The position numbers and the translations under genes were made by a program. Under the pieces are notes generated by a model. It was not told the origin of the DNA. It searched no databases and worked only from the letters and a program-made list of their open reading frames with translations. Of a DNA stretch of 62,500 nt, positions 23,701-40,302 are shown one piece after another. Each line of letters starts with the position of its first letter. Positions within the stretch are counted from its first letter, which is position 1. Origin of the DNA: Chrysomallon squamiferum (Eukaryota > Mollusca > Gastropoda > Neomphalida > Peltospiridae); assembly GCA_012295275.1 (NCBI GenBank), contig CM022669.1:10582449-10644948 (forward strand), written 5' to 3'.

Positions 23701-24579
23701 AACCTACTGGTCGCTAAGTCAAAAACAAACATCAGGCGTATTTTTCAGGCTATCAAAACTTCTAATGAAATTAATGAATCGTTATCTGAAGACAACTTGT
23801 TTAAACCGCACGATAACAAAACATCTGACGATTTAGGAAAACCTCACATGAACGCCAAATCGACTCTTTCCGAGGTTAATCTGACAACTCGGTTCAAGTC
23901 TCGTAACACATTAAGCGATCCTGCAGACCAGTTCATGGATAATAATAAATTATCTTCTTCTCCTGTCAGTGACATAATGACAACCAGTCACGTTCAAACA
24001 GACAAAGCATTAAACATTCTGAGCAACAACACCGAAGCGTATTACAGCACAGTAACAGTTCGGCCGTTAAATGATACTAATACGGCAACGCCCGTAAAAG
24101 TGAACGAACCAAAGTCTTTAAGGTCCATTCTACCCAATACATCGTATCAGGTGCTGCTTGATTTAAATGGAAATAAAAAGGAAAAAGTTTTAAAACAGTA
24201 CAATAGTAATCAGTCTTTGAAAGGAAACAGTCACACTTCTTATTTTCCCAGTCAGCTCGTCAAAAACGTATCAGAAGAAAATTATTCAAATACCAACATT
24301 TTAAGTCTAAACTTCACGCTGCCAGAGATTCCAGTCTGGATACAGAAAGGTCCTGAAATAGCAAAACACATCATCGCGAACACTTTAAAGAGTGTGAAAG
24401 GTGACAAGAGAGAGATGTGGAAAATGTTGACCAGACTCGTGGAAGAAATGGAAAGAAACCTGCTGAAGTTAATAGGAGGGGAAAATCCAGTTTTGCAAAT
24501 GAAGCATTTACTTCCTGGAAATATCCGAGCTATCATCAGCCGCGTGTACAAAGAGCAGAAGACGTCTTCAGAACGTTAG
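20445..24579 (+). CDS. Secreted gene 1: Ser/Thr/Lys-rich Cys-free protein, 975 aa
   Basis: Not recognised. Exon 1 (20445-20465) encodes MNIHNVL and ends at a consensus donor (GTAAGT). Exon 2 (21673-24579, acceptor TTTTAAG) continues in phase 0 with VPLALFALVHGYVIHS, together a convincing signal peptide. An A at -3 supports the start. The mature chain is basic, rich in Ser, Thr, Asn and Lys, with no cysteine seen, so it is probably extended or disordered. Features: short amphipathic segment about 212-242 (ILSIFISVFREYLRKL); degenerate 10-residue Ser/Thr repeat about 421-546; many Asn-X-Ser/Thr sequons after 600; and a C-terminal helical stretch about 894-970 (MWKMLTRLVEEMERNLLKL). A single 2.9-kb open exon in DNA this AT-rich argues for real coding. 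The 1.2-kb intron contains a tRNA-Ile gene. It could be a structural or mucus-type secretion; function unknown. Confidence 0.78.
20585..20769. repeat. AAAT/AAT then ATT arrays (potential hairpin) in gene 1 intron
   Basis: (AAT)n at about 20660-20680 is followed directly by a long (TTA)n on the same strand to 20769, so the two halves are complementary and could fold back. Lies 120-300 bp after the exon 1 donor. Confidence 0.8.
20992..21101 (+). tRNA. tRNA-Ile(UAU), 36-nt intron, copy 1
   Basis: Acceptor stem GCCCCAG pairs with CTGGGGC, discriminator A at 21101. D stem GCAC/GCGC with a GG-containing loop; anticodon stem CCGTA/TGCGG; T arm GTGAG-TTCGAGC-CTCAC. Anticodon TAT is at 21026-21028. 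An intron (21030-21065) follows base 37, as in other animal tRNA-Ile(UAU) genes, and folds as TCTGTGT-GTA-ACACAGA. A TTTTT run at 21109-21113 is the Pol III stop. It decodes AUA. It lies inside the intron of secreted gene 1, same strand. Confidence 0.96.
22912..23289 (+). repeat. 30-bp (10-residue) coding repeat in secreted gene 1
   Basis: About 12 to 13 degenerate decapeptide units of the form V-K/G-T/N-T-P-S-x-x-S-S (for example VKTTPSSVSS, VGNTPSKASS, IGNTSSIASS). Two units depart from length 10 (9 and 12 residues), always in multiples of three bases. Seen directly in the reading frame. Confidence 0.9.
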
Positions 24580-26649
24580 CGAAATCTGTGGACCTGTTTT
24601 ATGATCAGTGACAACATAGAACACCTTCTAATGATATAACATATGTTTTTTTGTAAAACATGATAAGTTTTTTTTTGTTATTATTACGTTTATTTTTTAT
24701 TTTTTAAATTCATAATGAAAAAATAAAATAAAATAAAATAAAACATAAATAAATAAATAAATAAATAAATAAAAATGTTCATATAATTTGAGACGTTTGA
24801 CTGCAATATTTTTCTTTTTTCTTCTTAAGAACAGACAAAACTGAAAACATAAACTTCTTAACCTTTCTCCCTAAAGTATTTTTTATGACGTAAATGTAAT
24901 ATTAATAAATAAAGTAATTGTAAAGAAATGGAAAATGCGGTCTACTTTTTTCTACACTGTTACGATAGTCATGAAGTCTTCCACTAAATTCGGAAATGTT
25001 TGTAATATTAATATTTTATTACTTTTTATTTCTAAAATAATGCTTTCAAGCACGAACCCACTAAATTGCTTCACTACTTAGTTCAATATTTTTGAAAGTA
25101 ATATATTTATACTGACAAAAAAAAAAAAAAAAAAAATCAATCACAATTTATATACTAATAAAAGAACCGAATGTTTTGACGATTGTTTCAAATTTATTTA
25201 AAAACAAAAATATCAGAAAAACAACAACAACAACAAACAAACAACAAGAACACACACACACACACACACACACAGACACACACAAATAACAACAAAACAA
25301 AACAAAAACATCGCCATGCACACACGTTATAAATTACCATCTATAAACAATATAAAACATATTGTCTTTTTGGATAATCTGATGTATAATAAATGAGATA
25401 CTTCAACTGAAAACAACTGAATCTGATTATATTTTTTTGTCTGTCCTTAAACGTAAAAGTCACTCGACTCACTGCTTTAGAATAAAATTTCAGACAAATG
25501 CCGCCATTTACATAATAAATATAATACCGTCTGGAAAACATGTCGCCAATTGTGTAACATCGTGAAATAGATAATTAGCAGTCTAGTGACTGTCAGCTGA
25601 CGTCACTGTCACATCAAAGCGACACGTTACAGAATACTGATTAAAAGTGAATATTTTCCAGCTTATGTCAAACTTCAGGGCAGAGTGAGCACGGAAACAA
25701 GATGTCTGCCTTCAAAGAACGATAACTTGGCGTCAGATTCATACAACTGGTTTACTCTAAAAATATTTTATTTGAATAAAATTAGTGTAGAATAAGGTCG
25801 TCTGCGCAATTCGTCTGTTGGTTTTTTTATTTATTATTATTATTTTTTTTATTTTACTGTTTCGTGAATACATACAAATGAGTAGTCTGTGGTCTTAATT
25901 TAAACAGTCCTTCCACCTCACTCGTCGACTAGTAGGTAACTTTTTTTTATTTTATTATTTTTTTTTTATTCGCTGTACAATTTCTGGTGCTAAGAAAATC
26001 AACACATTTAAATCTGCAATTGTAAAAATCTTCAGGTATGAGGTAATTTTTGTTCTAATAGATGTGGCGGCGTTTTTCCCAAAATACGGATTTAATTCGT
26101 TAAATAATTCATAAAATAATAATAATAAAATCATTTTTCACGAACAGCTTTTCATGGAGTTTACATATTTAATTCGTCAACATTAGATAACTTTATTAAT
26201 ATTTCTATCCAAAAAAAAAAAAAAAAAAAAAAAAAAAATAATAATAATAATAAAAAAATTAATAATAATAATAATAATAATAAATAAAAATAAATAAATA
26301 AAATAAAAATTAAAACAAATTATCGAAATAACATTTATTTATTTATTTATTTATTTATTTATTGTTGTTTTTAAATAATGTTTTTGACCAAATTCTGGTA
26401 TTCTGTAACAAATAAACACATTACAAGTTTAATTATTTATATACACCTCACAGACACACACAAGCAAACACATTTAACATACATACACGCAAAGAAAGAT
26501 ATTATGGATATTAGTACTATCGTCATATCCATTATCAGAACTTTTCATTTGATATTTATGCTGGATTATACATTAATATTTGATTTGGAGCGTATTATTA
26601 TTATTATTATTTATTATTATTATTATTATTATCATCATCATCATCATCA

Positions 26650-26700
<51 letters not shown>

Positions 26701-27565
26701 GTAGTAGTAGTAGTAGTAGTAGTAGCAGCACTAGCAGTAGTAGTAGTAATTGTATCGACGCCGACGACAACAAGAACAACATCAATAATAACATGTACAA
26801 CAACAATGGTAAGAGTAATAAAATAAAAACTGAACATAAGAAACATTAAAGAAAAAAGAAAAAGAAAAGTAATGACAAATACAACAACAGTAGTTACAGT
26901 AATAAAACAAAAGTAAAAATAAGAGAAATTAAAGAAAAAAAAAAGAATTAAAAAAAAAAGACAAACAGGTACAACAACAAAAGTAACAGTAGTAAACAAA
27001 AAGAAAAAAAAAAGAATTAAAATAAAAGAAATTAAAGAAGAAAAAGAAAAAGAATGGGAAAAATCTGAAAAAGTAATGAAATGAGACATTCGTTGCGTAA
27101 TTTCACGCTAATTTTATGACTTGAGTATAATAATATTAATGTCTTTTTCCTTGACGGATAATCCTGGTTCACTCACGTATTACAAAATTTCAAAAATCGT
27201 GACCTTTCAAAGTTTTGTTTCCCCTTTCCTCTTTCTTTAAATATCGCAGTTTCACACCCTGTATAAACTTCGAGTCACAGTTACGTCTAAAGGCAGTAAA
27301 ATATAGTTTACAGCATTTTATAGTTTCTATGGTAATAAACTACGTCATTTTAATTGCGCCAAACGTCATAACTAGTCAATCGTTCGTCATCTTCCCGCTT
27401 CTTGTAGAAGGACGCGGAATAAGTTCCGTCTCAGCCACGAGGTGCATAGCCCGAAGCGCTGTCACGTTTAGGATTTATGCAGTCAGAGGTGTTAATATTA
27501 TTAGCAATCTCATTAAACGACGTTGGATGCTTCCATTATTTACGATGTGGCTTAACACATTGCTT

Positions 27566-27601
<36 letters not shown>

Positions 27602-27719
27602 TTAAAAAAAAGAAACCAAAAGAAGTAAAAATTAAAAATTAAAGAAGCAACAAAACAACAACAACAAAAATAAAAATAAAATGACAGAATAATAACAAGA
27701 ATAACAATAACCAATAACC

Positions 27720-27777
<58 letters not shown>

Positions 27778-28520
27778 GTGACGGTGATGATGATGACGAT
27801 GCTGGTGATGATGATGATAAATTTAACACCATTACCTTTAATATTATCGCTTTCAGATCTACCATCAGCACCTTTATTCAGAATTAGCTATCATCATAAC
27901 TAATGACGTCAGATCATTATTGATGTCATTAAAACCTTTGGAACCAAGGATATAGTAAACGACGGAAACAGTATTACTAGTAATGATAATTTTTAATTTT
28001 TTAAATTATATATATATATATATATTATCGATATGATAGTAATGATCGATAATCATCTTTACAGGTGACATATTATGAATGTGTTAGCTTGTGAGTCTAT
28101 TGTAATAATTTCAGTTCATTATTAATGTCACTAAGAGATGAATAAAATCAAACTTTTTTTTTTTTAAATATCATTTTTTTCTTTTATTACTATTACTACT
28201 CTTTCTCTAGTCGTTGTTTTAGTTGCTGTTTACTACTACTACTACTACTGCTACTACTATTTAGAATTATGACGTTATTTATTACATATATGACTGCTTT
28301 AAGGCATTCAGAGACTGCTCTTGCATGGTTTTATCACTAATATGGGACTAAGCAGAAACTCAGAACAAATTTAAAATTGAAATTAATCCCACTAAGACAG
28401 TAATAATTGTAAACACCTTAATTTTAAAATTACAAAAAATATTTATTCTTAGCATTATTGAAAATTCTTTCTTCGTTGGCTATTTCAATGATTTTAAGTC
28501 GGCAGAATTTTATGTACATA
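24580..28520. other. Intergenic between secreted genes 1 and 2
   Basis: Contains candidate AATAAA runs for gene 1 (24721 onward), a CA array (25241-25282), AAT/ATT/ATC/AGT arrays (26248-26760), AG-rich purine tracts (26840-27060), an (AAT)n array (27720-27776) and CRE octamers at 25598-25605 and 27904-27911. The 117-residue open frame at 27215-27568 shows no recognisable domain. Confidence 0.5.
26030..26190 (+). repeat. Dispersed repeat, copy A
   Basis: Aligns with 46370-46555. Shared blocks include TGAGGTAATTT, TGTGGCG followed by GTTTTCCC or TTTTCCCCC, GGATT(T/C)AA(T/C)TCGT, AATAATAAAAT-like stretches, TTCACG and AGTTTA(C/T)ATATT. A poly-A run follows at 26211-26239. Diverged copies of an unidentified mobile repeat. 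Confidence 0.65.
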
Positions 28521-28541
28521 TATATATATATATATATATAC

Positions 28542-28710
<169 letters not shown>

Positions 28711-29049
28711 ACAATAGATATGTTATTTATTTATAAATATGTATTAGTTTCAAGCAAAACTGATGTCGTCTGCAGGTTTCGAAATAGATTCTGTACCCAA
28801 AACCAAGGGGAGTGAAGTCTTTCGATAGTCTAATTAAAAACGTCACTGGTGGCTAGACATTTATTACGTTGTCAGGCGGATATTAACCAATGTTAGACTG
28901 ACAACAAAGTCGTTGCCGGAGGCAGAATGTGCCGCCCTGGGTTAAAGTAATTTTTTTTTTTAGAAAGATTTTACTTTTTATAAAAATAATAAATATTATT
29001 ATTTTTTTTTATATGTTGGTAGTGTTGGGAGACAGTAAGGTGAAGAAAG

Positions 29050-32000
29050 ATGTGTTCTAGAATGATACTTCTGGTAATGTTAGTTTTTATATAAATGTTT
29101 TTGTTTTAAATTTTATTTTAGTTTTAGTTTTAATTTTAATTTTAATTTTTATATTAAATAAATAAATAAATAATAACTCCAAAAATCAACGTGGTAGACA
29201 ACATTATACATACTCGGAATACGTCATACTTATACATTTTATTTACGTATCGGATATTCAATTTGTCTTTTTATCGTTTGTCAAATCTCTTTATTCTAGT
29301 TAGAATACTTTTAAATATTTTAAATGACATTTTCTCTTACTAACAGACGGTGGTATGCTTTCAAATCACAAGTAAAACTTTAGTGGACGGAATAAGGAGA
29401 GGTGCGCTGGACAATGGTTATCAGTATCCACTGTATGCAAACCCAGTAGACAACCATTCTCCAGGAGATTATAAAACACAGCTCAGCCTCACTGACCAGC
29501 CTCGCGAACCTTTTCCGAGTCCAGATTCGAGATTTCAAACATCAAGTATGAGAGACACGAGATTATCAGAATTTCCCATAACGAATTATAGGGATACAAG
29601 CTCCACGCTTTATGGAGGAGCTGACACTTACTACGACTATTACAATATGAATAATGGACGACAATATGCAGCAGACAATGGATATAACAGCAGACGATCT
29701 TCCTTTCCTGCTATACCAGAAGTTCACGTGAGACAACAGAGAAGAACGGCAGGACGGTACCAGAGTCGAAGAAACGGGTTGGTTCACACTGCACCGGTTG
29801 GTCTTGATGCTAGTAAAAAGAGGGATGATTATACTTTCAGATTTCACGGTGTTCCTAAATCCAAACGAATGATTCGAAATAGATTTGCGTTTGATCAGAA
29901 TTCACGCCATAAGAACGGTCACGAATTGCTAAGTTTGACGGTGAACAGATATCCCGTGGTTGATCACAGTTTACCTGGTCCTGAGTTTGCGCGTAACAGT
30001 GAAATTCAATCTGTACACAGAAATTTACAGACAGGATCGTTCTCTAACGGTTTTGAAATGTCAAACGTGAATCAGCGTTCAAAAGCGCAATCTAGACATT
30101 TCAGTTATCAAACGTATGCAAAACCGGTGGATACGTATACTAGTGATTTGAATGCGGGATATAACACAAATTCGAAATTCAACACTGGATATGATTTGTA
30201 TAGTTCAGTAAGGATGAGAGATCCACTGGAAGGATTAAATTTACCAGGACTGGAGGGAACAACAACCACAGATCTGACGGGAGCTAGAGTTCACGTTCAA
30301 CCACATTTACCTCCCTTGTCAGAAGTAGCGAGCAGAAAGAAAACGTTGAATAGAAATAGTGATAATGGTTTAAGAACCGGGCACGAGCTGCTAAGCGCCT
30401 TAATGCAAAGAGATCCGTTATTAAACGCGAATGTCCAACAGCTTTCGGGAATGAGAGGTCAACAAAGAGCAAGTGTTCACGATTTAACGCAGTTACCACT
30501 GGCGCAAATATCCAACGTGGATCCCTTGTCAAAATTACCAGGATTTGGAACGTTGCTTACAAAAGACACTGGGCAACGCCGCACTATGTTAGAACCAGCC
30601 AGTGGGACTTCTAATCCTGATGTCCATTCTTCTGTTAACAAAGATTCTGTTGCCTATTTGCCACATCAGAGTGGAAACGTGGATGTTAATAATTTATATG
30701 TAAAACAGCAAGTAGATATCGTACCCAGTCTAACGAATCCAGGCTATGACTTGGACGGAACGCCTTTAAAAGACAACACTGGGCTGAAAAATAAACCGGA
30801 AATTTATCCTTTCACTGAACCTGATTTGTATATCGAGACTCAAGCGCGCACTAAAGTAACACGTGTTACACCACCACCAGGGTACAGTTCGAAAACTACA
30901 CTTTCAGAAAATAACAATCTATCGAACAACGGACCATCTCAGTCGACGACTAAAACCAGCATCACTCACTCCACAATCTCTGCACCAGAAACCTCTCCTC
31001 GCCCTGTTACTGCCACGTCTAGTGCGTCACTGCGACCCATCGTCACCACTGAATCATCAACATCATCACTTCGTCACACCATCTTTTTGTCTACTTCAAC
31101 ACATCGCCCCACCGTGACTCAATCTACTACATCGCTTGGATCTACAACTGCCTTATCTAGTAAAAGCATTCCCTCTGTAATCACTTCGACAACGCCAAAT
31201 GTGCCCAACAGTGTTGCAGTGTACAACGCTAACCCGATGTTGCTGTGGTTACAGAGGTTCAAGAATGCTATGGCAAGATCAAGCGGAAATACAACACCGT
31301 CTGTCAGACGAAATGTATCTCAGAAACAGCAAACACAAAAACCTGCAAAGACTGAGTACATCGATACACCGCCTATAAGAAGACAGAAATCGGGTCAACA
31401 AGTTACAAATCAGCAGAATATCAGAAAGCCCAAAAATAAAAATTCAAACGAAACCATACTAAATACCACAACGAATCAAAATAAAAGTTTACATTCAAAT
31501 GTACAAGAAGTTGAAGATATTGGAATTCATTCGAGAATAAGTTTGGCAGAAGAGGTACAGAAAATGGCTTTAAGAAACGGCGGCACTTTGAACAACACTA
31601 AACCACGTTCATTTTTTAATCCGAGAAAAAACAACATTACAAGACTGTCATTACCTGCAAGAACCAAATACGTCCCTGGTTCAGTACAACACGAGAAAAC
31701 ATCTAATAACAGAATATCAGTGACAAACAATAACTCCCTTCTGCAAGACCAACAGCTTTTATCTAAGGCGTCTTCACCGAAAAGTGACGAACGTTCATAT
31801 AACCCTATAGCAGCCGTAAATAACAAAAATACTGGGATTTCTCAAACACCGCCTTCAATTACTCGTATTTCAACAACGCCTTATTATATGCCAAACTCGA
31901 ACTGGAAATCTGAAAAGCAAAATGTCCTATCACTGGTGAAAACGACCACGATTACTCCCGTGCTAATGGATAACAGTAAAAATAAGGCAAAGGGCACTCA

Positions 32001-32133
32001 GCTATTTTTCGGTCGGAGATCAGACAGTAACAAAACTCGTTTGACTCTGAGTTCACACGTATCGAAACTGATTAATGATCCTATGTTTTTGGCTCTCGTG
32101 TCGGATTCGCAAAATGTGCGCATCACATTATGA
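29050..32133 (+). CDS. Secreted gene 2: Ser/Thr/Asn-rich Cys-free protein, 936 aa
   Basis: Not recognised. Exon 1 (29050-29073) encodes MCSRMILL, donor CTG|GTAATG. Exon 2 (29347-32133, acceptor CTTACTAACAG) continues in phase 0 as TVVCFQITSKTLVDG, completing a short signal peptide. A at -3 supports the start. After the signal peptide I see no cysteine. The first third is Tyr/Arg/Asn-rich with spaced repeats: YANPVD and YAKPVD; GHELLS at 199 and 353; DPL...LPG/LSG units near 30211-30550. The middle (about 505-632) is a mucin-like Thr/Ser/Pro tract (STSTHRPTVTQSTTS), a likely O-glycosylation region. A hydrophobic patch (NPMLLWLQRFKNAM) starts at 637. The rest is basic and Asn-rich. Exon layout matches genes 1, 3 and 4. 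The intron is only 273 bp. Function unknown; structural secretion is one possibility. Confidence 0.76.
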
Positions 32134-32339
32134 ACTGACGTGATTTTACAGGACAAACAAACCTCCAGGGTAATCGGTGCTTGAGAAACGAATGAGTGAA
32201 ATCATCGTTTCACAAACAAAAATTCACACAAAAATAATTTAGTGTAAAAAACTATAAGTATTGGTGGCATAACAAAAAGGCATATATTATGATGAATAGA
32301 AGAAAGAAAGAAAAAAAAGAGAAAAAAAAAAAACAAGCA

Positions 32340-32449
32340 TGCCCCAGGTGAGGCTTGAACTCACAACCTCCGCATTCCTCTTTCTGTGTTACACACAGAG
32401 AAGGTACTGTCTATAAGTACGGCGCGCTAACCTATTGTGCCACTGGGGC
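32340..32449 (-). tRNA. tRNA-Ile(UAU), 36-nt intron, copy 2
   Basis: Reverse complement is identical to the copy at 20992-21101 except for one T-loop base (TTCAAGC instead of TTCGAGC), including an identical intron. On the minus strand a long T run follows the gene (poly-A on + at about 32318-32334), giving Pol III termination. Sits 206 bp past the stop codon of secreted gene 2, opposite strand. Confidence 0.96.
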
Positions 32450-32493
32450 GCTGGTGTAATGTGTGAATAGTAATGAAAACGAATACTGTAAAC

Positions 32494-32887
32494 CAGAGGT
32501 TTTCAAACCTTTTTCTAGCTGTACCGCTTGGAGCACATATTTCTTTGATGCGTACCCCTTTCCAAACATCACGCAGCGGTAGGCATGACAGTTAATACGC
32601 CAGGGAAATGTGAACAATGCTTTAACTGGATAAAATTAATGCAAAATTATAAAAAAACAAACTTTTTTTTTATAAATAAATAATAATAATAATAATAATA
32701 ATAAAGTAGTAATAAAGAAAATATTTCGGGGCCGTTTTTTTGTTGTCGAACGAGAATGATTATCATTCTTTAAGTGATTCTGTACAAATGCTGTTTATAC
32801 GTTTTGCATCCGCCATTACTGAATTCTGTTCGCGCACACTTTGGTGACAAATCGCGGGACACGCGCGTCTCAGTTTGAAAACCTCTG
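32494..32887. mobile_element. hAT-type MITE (394 bp) with 8-bp target duplication
   Basis: Ends are inverted repeats: CAGAGGTTTTCAAACC at the left and its complement GTTTGAAAACCTCTG at the right. Flanks are CTGTAAAC (32486-32493) and CTGTAGAC (32888-32895), an 8-bp target duplication with one mismatch, as expected for hAT elements, whose ends commonly start CAG. No transposase coding is visible, so it is non-autonomous. It carries an internal AAT array (about 32682-32704). Confidence 0.85.
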
Positions 32888-32895
32888 CTGTAGAC

Positions 32896-37288
<4,393 letters not shown>

Positions 37289-37691
37289 CAAATCTTTTAA
37301 CAAATCAGTGGTTGCAAACAAGGGAGGTAAATCAAAACTGTCGTCTAGATCTGTCGGATTTTTTTCTCTCTCTCTCTCTCTTTTTTTTTTTTTTTTTCTT
37401 TCTGATGTGCAGATTCTCAAAGTGAAGACTGAAGATTTAAATGTCACTAACCTGACACATGGCAGACTGTTCGCGGGGCGAGAAAAACGCGTAGTTGTAA
37501 ATGTAATAACAAAACGAAATACGTGAGTTCATGAATGCAAATCGTACTCAGAACCGCCGATTCTACACAATTGGAGGTCGCTAATTCCGCACAGCTAGAG
37601 AAAACTAAGTTAAACTGCTTGAAAGATTTCACAGAGGAGCACACAGAAATTGTATGAAAGGAGTCTACGGACAAGACGAGACGAGAAGATC

Positions 37692-39006
37692 ATGTTGGAA
37701 ACAGCCTGCGTTTTCAGGTATCTGCTTACTGTGAGTATGTGCAAGTTGGTTAACGTTACCGTATTTGCTTGTATATAGTTAACACGTTTTTCTTTCTTTT
37801 CCAAATTCAGTATGAAAACGTTGGGACCCGACGTATTACCAAGGGCTAGAAGCCCGTTATTGATTGCTAACTTTTTTTTTTCTCACCTAGATATGAATGT
37901 ATTAGGTTGATTATGACGATGATGATGATAATACTAGTATATTTAAAGTGTGTTTGTAAATTGTGGTATTATTATTTTTTTAATTAATATGTATTGATCA
38001 AAAGTATCTAAATTATAAGTATATTCATTCTGTACCGGTTTTCAAGGCAAAGATTTATCTGCGCCACGAGTATATACGAAAACTTAGCAATAGCAACGTC
38101 AATTTCCAAATTTTCATCAACGTTTTCAGTTTCAAACGTAACAGACTAGCATTAATTTCTAAAAATTCATCCTTTTTTTTTTTTTTTTTTTTTTTGTTGT
38201 TTTTTTTTCTACGTTGATTTATTAAACACTTACTGTATACTTTTTGATTAACATTTTTTTTTTTTTCAGTTAGATTTTTAATATTTGTTATTATTCTTTC
38301 ATTTGTTGTACGTTATTGTGAACTATCATCTGTAACAGTAAATTATAATAATATTAATTATATATATTTTCTGGCCTATTTAGATTCTTCATAATTCAGT
38401 ACTAAAAGAAGAATTTTAAACAGTGGTTTTAGAAATAATAACTTCATCATTGAAACTGAATGAATGAATGAATGAACGAACGAATAAATAATAACAGTAT
38501 TCGGCTCCGCTCCTATTTCTACTGTTACTATTCTTAATAACAACAATATTAGTAATAGTGTTAATACTACTACAATCACTACTATAACTATTAATAATAA
38601 TAATAATAATAATTATAATAAATTTAATTCAGCAATAATCAGTTATAAGCAAATAGCTAATTTAAACATAATCGTTACTTTTTACAAACTTCAGCCTATT
38701 CTATGTTAATCTCTGCTAATTCTGTCATTATTTTTCTCTGTCACTTTATGGATTAAGGTAACAACAGAAGCAGTCTAAGAATAATATATTAATGTAAACA
38801 TCTATTTATATTATTTTGTATTCTGGTATTTCCGTGTTGCTTGAGATATGTCTGAGCCAGAGTTTGTCATTGTTTTGTAATATGCTGATTTGGAAAGTAC
38901 GTAAGATCTTTTAAAATTTAATATGAGTTCAGGCTTTTCCTGTTTGTTTTTCCTGTTTTTCTTTCTCTTTCTCGTTTATATATTTATTTATTTATTATAA
39001 TAATAA

Positions 39007-39073
<67 letters not shown>

Positions 39074-40160
39074 TTTACTTTAGTTTAGTTTAGTTTAAAC
39101 AAATATGAAAGTTATCTTGCCGAAATTTTCATAAATGTATAGCTACATATTGTCGTTATGTTATTACCATTATTACCATCATCATCATAATCATCATCAT
39201 CATTTATTTATTTTTGTATTTAATTTTTGTATTTATTTATTTATTTATTTATTTCAGATACTCGTAGTAGTGGTGCTGCTCAACATAGTCTGTAACGGAA
39301 TAATCTCGCATGGACAGGACAGTGGTTTGGACACATCAGTTAAACATAACCTGGTATTTCACAGCCTGAAGCGCCGTTCAGCTTCCAAGTCCATCGGTAA
39401 CCTTCGCATAGAAAGAAAGGGGCCGTCGTCTCTCACCGTCAAACACAAAGGCAGGACGCTGCACTATAACGGGCGGGGGGTTGTCAACGGGATGTTGCAG
39501 GAGTATTTCGGAGTTCAGCCTCGTTCTGCATCATCTACGGCACTCAACGATCCTCAAAGTCTGATCAGCAACCCGAACCAGGCAGTTTCCTCCAGCAGTT
39601 CGTACACCTCTGGACGCGAGAGGTACAGTCTAGCCAATCCTCGACCCGAGCAGTCGAAACAACCCAACGTGGTGCACAGCAGCAGCAGCAGCAGCAACTC
39701 CAGATACGTCAGTCGCCAAGACTCGAAATCGTCCCTTTCTGGACAAGTCATCGACAGCTCGAGAGAACCCGGTCGAAGAAGCGGTCGACCTTACGCCTTG
39801 CAAGAGCGGCAAAGAGCCAGAACGAACTACTGGAGCAACATGGGCGACCGCGCTCCCGCCAGGCCCGTCTTGTCGAGGAAACCTTCGTACGTGGAATACT
39901 TCAGAATGCGCGACAGAAAGTCAGACAAGGCAGGGCAGACGTTTTCTGGATACGCTTTCCGCATCAAGCAGGAAGACAGGCTGCTGTTTCCTCAGTACGG
40001 AGAGGAACATTTGAGGGCAGTGACAGGCCTGTCCATGTATCCGTCCACAGTGTCCGATTACTACGGTCCTCGCAAGACGCTGGAATTGGTATCCGAGGCC
40101 GTTATTAATGGAATGTACGCACAATATTTCGGTGTTAAACAACAACAAGCTCCACAGTAA
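37692..40160 (+). CDS. Secreted gene 3: basic Ser-rich protein with duplicated NGM..YFGV motif, 313 aa
   Basis: Not recognised. Exon 1 (37692-37730) encodes MLETACVFRYLLT with donor GTGAGT. Exon 2 (39258-40160, acceptor ATTTCAG) continues in phase 0 with ILVVVVLLNIVCNGIISHG, giving a clear signal peptide with a strong hydrophobic core. The mature chain lacks cysteine, is Arg/Ser-rich and contains a run of six serines. A 13-residue motif occurs near each end: VVNGMLQEYFGVQ at 88-100 and VINGMYAQYFGVK at 295-307; similarity extends back to R/K-T-L nine residues earlier. Basic sites such as LKRR and GRRSGR could be processing sites, but there is no array of repeated peptides. The exon is less AT-rich than its surroundings. 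An AATAAA 137 bases after the stop supports the 3' end. Intron 1527 bp. Confidence 0.82.
39004..39073. repeat. TTA/TAG trinucleotide array in gene 3 intron
   Basis: (TTA)n followed by (TAG)n, about 185 bp before the exon 2 acceptor. ATTT runs continue to 39254, directly next to the acceptor. Confidence 0.85.
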
Positions 40161-40296
40161 TTACGGAACAAAAACGTTAGAGTAAAAATAACAAATTTGT
40201 TTTCTTTGTTACGTTTTGTTGGCACAAGTTTTTTTTTTTTTTGTTGTTGAATACAAAATATCTTCGTATGTTAATATTTGTTGTGGTCATTATGGA

Positions 40297-40302
40297 AATA
40301 AA
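40297..40302 (+). promoter_or_regulatory. Candidate polyadenylation signal of secreted gene 3
   Basis: AATAAA in GGAAATAAACTGC, 137 bases after the stop and outside any simple repeat. Confidence 0.55.

Noticed and set aside
27215-27568. 117-residue + strand open frame
   Set aside because: No domain, no signal peptide, no splice context; composition like surrounding AT-rich DNA.
37381-37526. Coding-looking stretch after the CT array (ILKVKTEDLNVTNLTHGRLF)
   Set aside because: Could be 5' untranslated sequence of secreted gene 3; no start codon or donor that joins it in frame to exon 1.
37692-40160. Secreted gene 3 as a classical neuropeptide precursor
   Set aside because: There are a few dibasic sites and one G-R-R, but no set of repeated peptides between cleavage sites; kept as unknown secreted protein.
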